This document shows, piece after piece, positions 57,145 through 64,000 of a DNA stretch of 64,000 nucleotides (within the stretch, counting starts at the first letter, position 1; the number at the start of each line of letters is the position of its first letter). The notes under the pieces were generated by a model. That model was not told the DNA's origin, did no database searches, and saw only the letters and a list, made by a program, of their open reading frames with translations. A program made the position numbers and the translations under genes. Origin of the DNA: Sulfolobus sp. S-194 (GTDB lineage: Archaea > Thermoproteota > Thermoprotei_A > Sulfolobales > Sulfolobaceae); NCBI RefSeq assembly GCF_012222305.1, contig NZ_CP035730.1, positions 2,445,501-2,509,500 of the forward strand. The letters run 5' to 3'.

Positions 57145-57966
57145 GTGAAGATTTATAATGAAGTATTAGACGAATATGTTGAAGTTCCTAGACCGATAAA
57201 GAAAATTGTCAGTCTAGATCCAGCTACTACTGAAACTTTATTTATGTTAGGTATGGGCGATAAGATTATTGCAACAGATGCTTTTAGTTATAGGCCAGCT
57301 GAAGCTAAAAAAATCCCAAAAATTGGTAGTTATACTCATGTTAACATAGAATTTTTAGAGAAAAATAAGCCTGATATAATTTTTTCCACTACTGGTGCTC
57401 AAAAGGATTTAACGAAGAAGTTAATAAACATGGGATATGTAGTTTACCCTATTGGTGTTGCTACGTCTATCTCAAGGATCCTAAATAATATCATTATCAT
57501 TGCTAATGTTATAGGAAGTTTAGAAGAAGGTAGAATATTTTACTCATCTTTAATTAATGCTTTATCTTTATTCCTTAGAAAAAGTGAGAAAAGACCTAAA
57601 GTTTATCTGGAGTTTGATCTCGGTGGACCGATAACCGCAGGTTTTCCTACCCATGTTAGTGATGCAATTTATCATGTAGGAGGAAAGAATATTTTCGATA
57701 ATGTTGAAGACGCCTATTTTACTCCTTCTCCAAACGATATTATTTCACGTGAGCCAGATGTAATAATTTATGAGCCTAAGCTTTACAAAGATTATGAAGT
57801 TAAGAGGTTTAAAAAGAGTTTAGAAGAAAGAGGCCTTTCCGCACTTTTAAATAAACCAATTTTAGTTACAAAGGGCGATTTTTTAGCACACCAAGGACCT
57901 AGTTTTATAACAGAAGGCGTTAAATGGTTATTTGATTCTCTTGAACCTTTTTTTGCTAAATATTGA
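57145..57966 (+). CDS. BtuF/FepB-like periplasmic-binding-fold protein without signal peptide
   Basis: 273 residues from GTG 57145; in-frame stops just upstream exclude a longer N-terminus. The fold matches class III ABC substrate-binding proteins: RPIKKIVSLDPATTETLFMLG, IGSYTHVNIEFLEKNKPDII, YPIGVATSISRI, GFPTHVSDAIYHVGG. Such proteins normally bind cobalamin or siderophores outside the cell, yet no signal peptide or lipobox is present and no permease or ATPase genes adjoin. It may act in the cytoplasm, for example holding a corrinoid or heme; that is inference. Confidence 0.8.
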   Translation: MKIYNEVLDEYVEVPRPIKKIVSLDPATTETLFMLGMGDKIIATDAFSYRPAEAKKIPKIGSYTHVNIEFLEKNKPDIIFSTTGAQKDLTKKLINMGYVVYPIGVATSISRILNNIIIIANVIGSLEEGRIFYSSLINALSLFLRKSEKRPKVYLEFDLGGPITAGFPTHVSDAIYHVGGKNIFDNVEDAYFTPSPNDIISREPDVIIYEPKLYKDYEVKRFKKSLEERGLSALLNKPILVTKGDFLAHQGPSFITEGVKWLFDSLEPFFAKY

Positions 57967-58449
57967 TGATATTACACCGTAACCTAGTGCTACTATTCCT
58001 AGTACTATGAAAAACTCACTTACTGTTGTTATTATACCTAAAGTTGAATACAAGCTACTCACTTGAGTATAAGGAAATACAGCATATCTGACTAGGACTT
58101 TCTGTGAAACATTAGTAGGGTTATCTATTGTTATGAAGTATTTACCGGGGTAAACTTTTGATATAAGAACTTCTGAATTATTTGCAACTAATCCGGAAGA
58201 GTTAATTATTTGCAAATAAACAGTTGACGCATTTGATAAAAGATATATAGTATTGTTTACACTAGTTGTTGTTAGTTCTAAAATTTTTATATTTGAATTA
58301 GGATCAATATTTATAATTTTATAATTATTCTTGAGAGTTTGGTCAACAGTTTTATAATATGGTAAATAAAGAGGTGATAAGAGATATAGGGCAAGAAATA
58401 TAATAATTAATAGTATACCGACTATAATAAATAAAGAGTTTTTATTCAT
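57928..58449 (-). CDS. Unknown membrane protein with two spans and outer domain
   Basis: 173 residues: an N-terminal span (LFIIVGILLIIIFLALYLL, 6-24), an extracellular beta-rich domain with several N-glycosylation sequons (VNNTIYLLSNAS), a C-terminal span (about 138-165, IITTVSEFFIVLGIVALGYG) and basic tail KKRFKRIK. The final 39 bases overlap the convergent binding-protein gene. No family recognised. Confidence 0.65.
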   Translation of the reverse strand: MNKNSLFIIVGILLIIIFLALYLLSPLYLPYYKTVDQTLKNNYKIINIDPNSNIKILELTTTSVNNTIYLLSNASTVYLQIINSSGLVANNSEVLISKVYPGKYFITIDNPTNVSQKVLVRYAVFPYTQVSSLYSTLGIITTVSEFFIVLGIVALGYGVISSIFSKKRFKRIK

Positions 58450-58510
58450 TCCAATTTAACTGTTAACTAAAAGCTTTTAAGTTTGTTCAAATACACTCTA
58501 CCTATGTCCG

Positions 58511-60079
58511 GTGTCCAAGAAATCTGTTGAGGTTCTAGATACAACATTAAGAGATGGTTCACAAGGAGCAAATATATCTTTTACTCTAAATGATAAGATA
58601 AGAGTTGCATTAGCGTTAGATGAACTAGGAGTTGATTATATAGAGGCTGGATGGCCCGGATCAAATCCTAAAGATGAGGAATTTTTCAAAGAGATTAAGA
58701 AATATTCCTTAACACATGCTAGGATAGCAGCGTTCGGAAGTACTAGGAAGAAGGAGTTTAATGCCAAAGAAGATCCTAACTTAAATGCTATAATAAAATC
58801 TGATGTTGATGTAGCGGTATTATTCGGTAAATCGTGGTTACTTCACGTAACTGATGTACTAAGAATAAAGCCCGAAGATAACTTAGAAATTGTGTATGAT
58901 AGTATTAATTATTTGAAATCGCATGGACTTAAGGTAATATTTGATGCAGAGCACTTCTATCAAGGCTTTAAAGATAATAGGGAATATGCATTAAAAGTTC
59001 TGAAGATTGCTGAAGAAGCAAAAGTGGATATTATTGCGTTAGCAGATACTAACGGTGGAACTTTACCTCATGAGGTTTATGAAATAACTAAGGTTGTTGT
59101 AGGTGAGGTTAGAACTAAGATTGGTCTTCACATGCATAATGATTCAGGTTGTGCTGTTGCAAACTCTTTAATGGGTATTTTAGCGGGAGCAAGGCATGTT
59201 CAAGGTACTATAAATGGTATTGGAGAAAGAACTGGAAATGCAGATTTAATTCAAATTATTCCAAATCTCGCATTGAAGATGGGATTTAATGTATTAAAAG
59301 GAAAGGAGAGTTTAAAGAAGTTAAGAGAAGTATCTAGGTTAGTTTATGAGTTAGCTGGATTGCATCCTAATCCATATCAACCATATGTAGGTGATTTTGC
59401 ATTTACTCATAAAGCCGGTGTTCATGCTGATGCTGTAATGAAGGTTAGTAGGGCTTACGAGCATATAGACCCGTCTTTAGTTGGAAATACTAGAAGGTTC
59501 GTTATATCAGAGTTGTCTGGAACTTCTAATTTAGTGACATATTTAGAAGACTTAGGATTAAAAGTAGATAAGAAGGATGAAAGATTAAAGAGTGCTTTAA
59601 AGAAGATAAAGGAGCTTGAAAATAAGGGTTATAGTTTCGATTTGGCTCCTTCATCAGCAATATTAGTTGCTCTAAAAGAGCTAGGAATATATGAAAAGAA
59701 AATTAATGTTGAGTATTGGAAAGTGATAAATGAGAGTAGTAACTTATCAATTGCTGTAGTTAAAGTTAACGGGCAATTAGAGGTTTCAGAAGGAGTTGGC
59801 CCAGTACATGCTGTAGATTTAGCTCTAAGGAAAGCATTACAAAAAGTATATCCAGAAATTTCTAACGTTAAATTAACTGACTATAGAGTCATTTTACCTG
59901 GTGAGATAAAGAACACAGAAAGTGTAGTGAGAGTTACTATAGAGTTTACTGATAATATCATAACATGGAAAACTGTTGGTGTTTCTAGTAGTGTGATTGA
60001 AGCTAGTATATTAGCGTTAATTGACGGTTTAGATTATTATCTTCAGTACAAGAAGTTAAAAACCCTTAAGAATAATTAA
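58511..60079 (+). CDS. cimA: (R)-citramalate synthase / 2-isopropylmalate synthase family
   Basis: 522 residues from GTG 58511 (an out-of-frame ATG at 58504 stops after eight codons). The catalytic barrel has DTTLRDGSQGAN near the N-terminus and metal site LHMHNDSG (about 210-217) with GTINGIGERTGNADL; a C-terminal allosteric LeuA dimer domain follows (about 390-520). The overall pattern (AGWPGSNPKDEEFF, FDAEHFYQGFKDN) is that of the CimA group, which condenses pyruvate with acetyl-CoA for isoleucine synthesis. 2-Isopropylmalate or homocitrate synthase are less likely alternatives. Confidence 0.9.
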   Translation: MSKKSVEVLDTTLRDGSQGANISFTLNDKIRVALALDELGVDYIEAGWPGSNPKDEEFFKEIKKYSLTHARIAAFGSTRKKEFNAKEDPNLNAIIKSDVDVAVLFGKSWLLHVTDVLRIKPEDNLEIVYDSINYLKSHGLKVIFDAEHFYQGFKDNREYALKVLKIAEEAKVDIIALADTNGGTLPHEVYEITKVVVGEVRTKIGLHMHNDSGCAVANSLMGILAGARHVQGTINGIGERTGNADLIQIIPNLALKMGFNVLKGKESLKKLREVSRLVYELAGLHPNPYQPYVGDFAFTHKAGVHADAVMKVSRAYEHIDPSLVGNTRRFVISELSGTSNLVTYLEDLGLKVDKKDERLKSALKKIKELENKGYSFDLAPSSAILVALKELGIYEKKINVEYWKVINESSNLSIAVVKVNGQLEVSEGVGPVHAVDLALRKALQKVYPEISNVKLTDYRVILPGEIKNTESVVRVTIEFTDNIITWKTVGVSSSVIEASILALIDGLDYYLQYKKLKTLKNN

Positions 60080-60083
60080 TTCT

Positions 60084-60977
60084 ATGCAGTGGGATCCTGG
60101 AGGAGCGACAGAGAGTAAAAGTAAATTTTACATTTATTTAAGATTTCTCAGAATTGAGCAAACTTTCTTTAGTTTACCCATGGCTTATATGGGTGCTTTC
60201 GTAGCCATAAAGAAAATTCCTCCTATTTATATATTAGTTCTAATTTTCTTATCCTTGTTCTTTTTAAGAACTGCTGGAATGACTAATGATAATTTAGCAG
60301 ATATAGAGATAGATGCTAAGAATCCTAGAACTAAAAATAGGCCTTTAGTAACTGGAAAAATAAGTGTTAAAGAAGCTAAGATTATGATTATCTTATCGCT
60401 TATAGGCTTCTTTGTATCAGCGTATTTTGTAAACTTCTATGCTTTAGTTCTATCACCACTAGTTGCGTTAGTTGTAATGTCATATCCTTATATGAAGAGG
60501 TATACAGCATTCGCAAATTATCAGATTGCCACGGTCCAAGGATTAGCCGTATTTAGTGGAGCTGTAGCTTCTTTGGGGTTATATGTGTTATCATTTTCTC
60601 AACTTATAATTGGTATTCCATGGTTATTTGTAATTTCGACAATATTTTGGGCTATAGGATTTGATTTATATAACCATATACCAGACTCTGAGTTTGATAG
60701 ACAAATGGGATTACATAGTTTTGCTGTTCTTCTAGGAAATAAAGCTCTAAAATTTGCTGGTGTAAATCAAATACTTTCAGTAGTACTCGCTTTTGCTGGT
60801 GATTACTTTTATCAACTCGGATATATAGGGTATTCAGCTACTATCTTACATGGACTAATAATGGCTTATGCTTACTATTTAGCTAATAAGGGTAATTTCG
60901 GAAGAGCATTTTACTATAATATATATTCCTCTGTCGTTTTAGGAGTAGGAGTAATACTAGCTGTTGTTTTGCATTAA
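60084..60977 (+). CDS. UbiA-family prenyltransferase
   Basis: 297 residues, eight or nine membrane spans. Both prenyl-diphosphate motifs are present: NDNLADIEIDAKNPRTKNRP from residue 68, and DLYNHIPDSEFDRQMGLHS near 194. UbiA enzymes attach isoprenoid chains to aromatic rings or sugar-like acceptors. Here caldariellaquinone-type quinone synthesis or archaeal lipid assembly are the main possibilities; the 4-hydroxybenzoate-type motif favours quinones. It starts 4 bases after cimA, so it is cotranscribed. Confidence 0.9.
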   Translation: MQWDPGGATESKSKFYIYLRFLRIEQTFFSLPMAYMGAFVAIKKIPPIYILVLIFLSLFFLRTAGMTNDNLADIEIDAKNPRTKNRPLVTGKISVKEAKIMIILSLIGFFVSAYFVNFYALVLSPLVALVVMSYPYMKRYTAFANYQIATVQGLAVFSGAVASLGLYVLSFSQLIIGIPWLFVISTIFWAIGFDLYNHIPDSEFDRQMGLHSFAVLLGNKALKFAGVNQILSVVLAFAGDYFYQLGYIGYSATILHGLIMAYAYYLANKGNFGRAFYYNIYSSVVLGVGVILAVVLH

Positions 60978-61345
60978 GAAACTCATTTATCTTCTAGAAT
61001 AATTTCTTTTTAACGAAAGAGAATAATATATAGCACTTTTAGTAATAAAAATGTCATTAAAAAATCATGTTATGAGATTCAGCGTCGGCCAAGTTCATCA
61101 TATTCAGTGAGGGGTTCTTTCATCATTTTTAATAAAAAGTATATAGAAATGTTCTTATAACGTTTAATTTCGAAATGGATACAGATATAATAATTTCTCT
61201 CTCTTTTTCTTTCGTTTTTGGGTGATTTAGATACATTAAAATCGAAAAGCTAACAAAAGATTTATCCTAGATTGAAATTTTCAGGAGAAAAGAATAGTGT
61301 CAGCCTCGGGTTCTATCTTCATAGTTCCGCAAAGGGCGGGCTTCA
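60978..61345. other. Spacer with possible IS200/IS605-like end remnants
   Basis: TTCAGTGAGGGGTTCTTTCATC at 61103-61124 resembles the hairpin half at 12031-12052. At 61299-61345, GTCAGCCTCGGG, GCAAAGGGCGGGCTTC and neighbouring strings are GC-rich and unlike the surroundings; such strings recall end structures of TnpB-bearing elements in Sulfolobales. No tnpA or tnpB gene is left. Identification is tentative. Confidence 0.3.
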
Positions 61346-62158
61346 TCATAAAAGTCCAATACTCATACATCTATTTCCCCAGCCTGTATTAAGTCCTTGT
61401 AAAATTAAATTTAAATATTCTTTTGATGGTTCCTTAGGATTTTCTTTATCTGGTGAGACATAGGCATATGCATAGTATTCTTTTCCGTTTTCATCAACCA
61501 CTTTTATAACGTCTCTCATATACTTTACTAAGTGCTGTTCTGCTTTATCTAAGGCATTTAATTCATCTTCTATCATAATATAAATATATCCACATATTTT
61601 ACCTTCTTTATCTTCTATCAGGTTTGCGCAATATCCCCATCTGCATGGTATATTAAATATCATTCTATATCCACTTGCGATTGCATTGATTTTCTTGAGT
61701 ATCTTCTTTACTCCTCTTTGTTTAAGAATCTCTTCATTTGTGTTTTCAGCATAAGCGAAATAATTAAGAATAACAGGCATTCTTACATATTTTGAATAAT
61801 CTCCTTCTTCTATTAGATCTCTTCCAGATATATCTTGGTTATAAATATAAATATATACATCTGAAAGGGAGTATCTTCTTTTATCATCAAAATACACTTT
61901 AGTCTTTTCTCTTATATATAAATCATCGGGTCTACCTCTATAATCTTCTACCTTATCTAAGAGTAATATAGTATTGTCATCAACTTCATAAACTTCTCCA
62001 TAAATTATACCATCCCCTTTTACTACACCAGGATAGCTACCAAGATCGTACATTTTATAGCCTTCAGTGTATGCCAGACCTACAAATCTTGAATTTTCTA
62101 GTAAATGATGTAATTCAAACCCGTATCTCAATGAACCATATACGAAAAGATACGGCAT
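61346..62158 (-). CDS. Tandem gamma-glutamylcyclotransferase-fold protein
   Basis: 270 residues made of two GGCT/AIG2-like units. The first (1-125) opens LFVYGSLRYG (the glycine-rich substrate loop). The second (about 130-255) opens NYFAYAENTNEEI with YRMIFNIPCRWGYCANL and ALDKAEQHLVKYMRDVIKV. Single-domain GGCTs cleave gamma-glutamyl peptides to 5-oxoproline; a fused pair is uncommon. The last dozen residues run into odd GC-rich DNA and may be a replaced tail. It is followed upstream by two genes on the same strand. Confidence 0.8.
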   Translation of the reverse strand: MPYLFVYGSLRYGFELHHLLENSRFVGLAYTEGYKMYDLGSYPGVVKGDGIIYGEVYEVDDNTILLLDKVEDYRGRPDDLYIREKTKVYFDDKRRYSLSDVYIYIYNQDISGRDLIEEGDYSKYVRMPVILNYFAYAENTNEEILKQRGVKKILKKINAIASGYRMIFNIPCRWGYCANLIEDKEGKICGYIYIMIEDELNALDKAEQHLVKYMRDVIKVVDENGKEYYAYAYVSPDKENPKEPSKEYLNLILQGLNTGWGNRCMSIGLL

Positions 62159-62449
62159 TTATTCTTCACCCATAACTTCTGCCCATAGTTCTAACTCACT
62201 TACATCCATTTTTCTCTTTTTAGTATTGCCTTCTATTATATATGCATTCTTTATTATAACTTCATCCCCACTTATTTCACCTTCAATTTCTATTATCCTA
62301 TTTTCACTTTCCATATCTTCATCTGAACTCATTGCTTCTTTGATCGATGGAGGAGTGTAATGAATTACAACCGTGTTTTCGTTTCTAGTTACAGAATAAC
62401 CATAATTTTTCAATTTTTCAATAACTGAAAGTTTAATTTTTACCATCAC
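62159..62449 (-). CDS. Unknown small acidic protein
   Basis: 96 residues, acidic, ending ELELWAEVMGEE, with an alternating beta-rich middle (TVVIHYTPPSIKEAMSSDED, IIEIEGEISGDEVIIKNAYI). No membrane span or motif. It is packed tightly: its start overlaps the NfeD-like gene by 17 bases, and its stop abuts the GGCT gene. Function unknown. Confidence 0.6.
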   Translation of the reverse strand: MMVKIKLSVIEKLKNYGYSVTRNENTVVIHYTPPSIKEAMSSDEDMESENRIIEIEGEISGDEVIIKNAYIIEGNTKKRKMDVSELELWAEVMGEE

Positions 62450-62798
62450 TTGTAAGCTTTTTAACTCTTAATTTTAAACCTTCCATTCCCGTTACAATTA
62501 TTCTATCCCCCTCTACAATAGGTTCTTCAGCTATTGCTTTCCACATTTCACCTTCAACAACAACATATCCTTCTCCATTTAATGGTATATCCTCTATAGC
62601 CTTTCCTATTTTTCCAACATAAGTATAAAGGTTTCTTTTTCTTGTTTTATATATGACATAACCTATTCTATAAGAGATGAAGCCCACAATTGCCATTGAT
62701 GGTATTGCAACTATAGGGTTAGCGTATTCCCCAGTTAATACTAAAGCAGCAATTACAATAGCTATAATTATAATTGGAATAACAATATGACTTACCAT
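62433..62798 (-). CDS. NfeD-like membrane protein
   Basis: About 121 residues from ATG 62798 (the frame opens to 62876, but that would overlap the divergent thermopsin gene). Two membrane spans (HIVIPIIIIAIVIAALVL and IVAIPSMAIVGFISYRIGY) precede a small OB-fold domain (VGKIGKAIEDIPLNGEGYVVVEGEMWKA, GDRIIVTGMEGLKLRVKKL), which is the C-terminal domain of NfeD. NfeD proteins usually work with a stomatin-like partner in membrane quality control; no stomatin gene is seen in the window. Confidence 0.75.
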   Translation of the reverse strand: MVSHIVIPIIIIAIVIAALVLTGEYANPIVAIPSMAIVGFISYRIGYVIYKTRKRNLYTYVGKIGKAIEDIPLNGEGYVVVEGEMWKAIAEEPIVEGDRIIVTGMEGLKLRVKKLTSDGKN

Positions 62799-62832
62799 AA
62801 TATTTAATAGGAGTCGATAGAAAAATATTTTT

Positions 62833-64000
62833 ATGAAAATTTTAGCGATATTCCTAATAATATTTCTTATTATCACACCGCTTATTACATTATCCCTTTC
62901 AAGCTCAGCATTTACTGTATCATATCCTATGGGAATGTCATTTTACTCTCTATTTTCAACTTATTTTACAACTGAGGTAATGGGAGTTATTAATATAACA
63001 TCAATGAGTATAGGCTCTTCCTATTTGCCCAACGGTCAATATTTAACTACTGGAAATGCGTCATTACAATTAAATGCAATGATTAATGGCTTATATTGGG
63101 CTCAAGATGTTATTTTATTTCATCAAATATCTAACAATGAATTTAAAGCTACTTTAGTTTTGAATCTTTGGAATTTAACTGGTCCTTTTACGATTCCCGT
63201 CAATGGTAGCGTTACTACATATCAAGGCTTAGGCGTTATTTGTTATCAAGGTCCCAGCTTTATTGTTACATTACCTACTTCAATTGTCTTGTTTATGATT
63301 GATAATTCTTCATTGTATTTTGGCTATAACGTTGGTAACAAATCTGGAATATTTTACAAAATCCCCTTAAGCGGAGAGTTTGAGATAGGTGGTATATCTA
63401 TAGCTGGAATTCCAAATGATCTAGAGTTTGTATTTGGAGGACCAGGAGGTGGTAGTGTAGTAGATATGCAAGTAGAGGGTACAATGAATATCTATTTTAT
63501 GCAAAGTGGTAAATTATCTTTGGTGCCATATGCTTACTCAATTGGTTTTGATACTGCTGAATCAGTTGTTGGAATAAGATCTTCAGCAAACCTTACAAAT
63601 CTTTGGAAGCCAAACGCTATATTATCGTCTGGTTCAGATGATGCAATAGTTTTATGGCCAGTAAAACCTGATATTTCTACACTTCAAAGGAATAGTACTG
63701 TGTATGTAAACATAAGTTTTAACGGTAAACCACTTTCAAACCAAAAAATTGTAATCGAAGATCTAAGCCTTACAGGCTTAGTTCCTATAAATGAAAACTA
63801 TACTAATGATTCTGGCTATGTGGTTTTCAATAATATTTCGTCATCACTATACGTAGTTTATTATCCTGGCAATTTCACGTTATCTTCAGACTATATAGTT
63901 TCTTCACCTATTATTAACTCTATTTTAACTCATGTGAAGAATATTTATGATAGTATGGTTAGCTTTCTAAAAAATTATAATTTTAAGAAATCAATATCAT
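62833..64000 (+). CDS. Thermopsin-family (peptidase A5) secreted protein, partial at right edge
   Basis: Open from ATG 62833 to the window end, about 389 residues. Signal segment MKILAIFLIIFLIITPLITLS with cleavage near SSSA; then VSYPMGMSFYS, and SLQLNAMINGLYWAQDVIL and NNEFKATLVLNLWN, the conserved stretches of thermopsins, acid-stable endopeptidases of Sulfolobales. It is N-glycosylation-rich. A possible Ig-like domain follows from about residue 290 (VYVNISFNGKPLSN). Whether a C-terminal anchor or more domains follow cannot be seen. Confidence 0.85.
   Translation, partial: MKILAIFLIIFLIITPLITLSLSSSAFTVSYPMGMSFYSLFSTYFTTEVMGVINITSMSIGSSYLPNGQYLTTGNASLQLNAMINGLYWAQDVILFHQISNNEFKATLVLNLWNLTGPFTIPVNGSVTTYQGLGVICYQGPSFIVTLPTSIVLFMIDNSSLYFGYNVGNKSGIFYKIPLSGEFEIGGISIAGIPNDLEFVFGGPGGGSVVDMQVEGTMNIYFMQSGKLSLVPYAYSIGFDTAESVVGIRSSANLTNLWKPNAILSSGSDDAIVLWPVKPDISTLQRNSTVYVNISFNGKPLSNQKIVIEDLSLTGLVPINENYTNDSGYVVFNNISSSLYVVYYPGNFTLSSDYIVSSPIINSILTHVKNIYDSMVSFLKNYNFKKSIS

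Overview
The window is chromosomal DNA from a thermoacidophilic crenarchaeon of the order Sulfolobales, most likely Sulfurisphaera (Sulfolobus) tokodaii or a close relative. Grounds: strongly AT-rich DNA, leaderless genes with a TATA box about 26 bases before the start codon, the S-layer genes slaA and slaB, a thermopsin-family protein, a sedolisin, the CoA reductase of the 3-hydroxypropionate/4-hydroxybutyrate carbon-fixation cycle, a trans-editing threonyl-tRNA synthetase fragment, and an Orc1/Cdc6 initiator beside isocitrate dehydrogenase. The genus call rests on recalled gene neighbourhoods, not on a search.

Layout. 1-12 kb: an FAD/Fe-S oxidase cut by the left edge, HIT, Nudix, a chlorite-dismutase-family heme protein, BtpA, THEP1, a GT-C-like glycosyltransferase, a split glutamine-dependent NAD synthetase (nadE plus a nitrilase subunit) and small unknown genes. 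12-16 kb: a replication-origin locus, with orc1-3 and a coiled-coil gene on one side, icd on the other, and between them a 346-bp segment bounded by a symmetric inverted repeat. 16-23 kb: a secreted sedolisin, unknown coiled-coil proteins, and a spacer carrying a 128-bp MITE. 23-40 kb: housekeeping metabolism (mcr, ilvD, cobalamin adenosyltransferase, mevalonate kinase, a sugar nucleotidyltransferase, glmS), then ThrRS-ed, a beta-CASP RNase, NAC and a helix-turn-helix regulator. 40.4-41.5 kb: tRNA-Pro and tRNA-Ala one base apart, and a VapBC module. 42-50 kb: the cell-envelope block, slaA-slaB plus a divergent membrane-anchored Ser/Thr-rich protein. 50-57 kb: tRNA-Gly between diverged repeats, then a domain-rearranged glutamate synthase with an unknown companion gene. 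57-64 kb: a binding-protein-like gene without a signal peptide, cimA, a UbiA prenyltransferase, a tandem gamma-glutamylcyclotransferase, NfeD-like and thermopsin-family genes, the last cut by the right edge.

Functional links: mcr and the cobalamin adenosyltransferase both fit autotrophic carbon fixation (the cycle uses a B12-dependent mutase); ilvD and cimA fit branched-chain amino-acid synthesis; glmS and the nucleotidyltransferase fit amino-sugar activation for glycans. No CRISPR array and no complete insertion sequence was found; mobile-DNA traces are one MITE and possible IS200/IS605-like end remnants.
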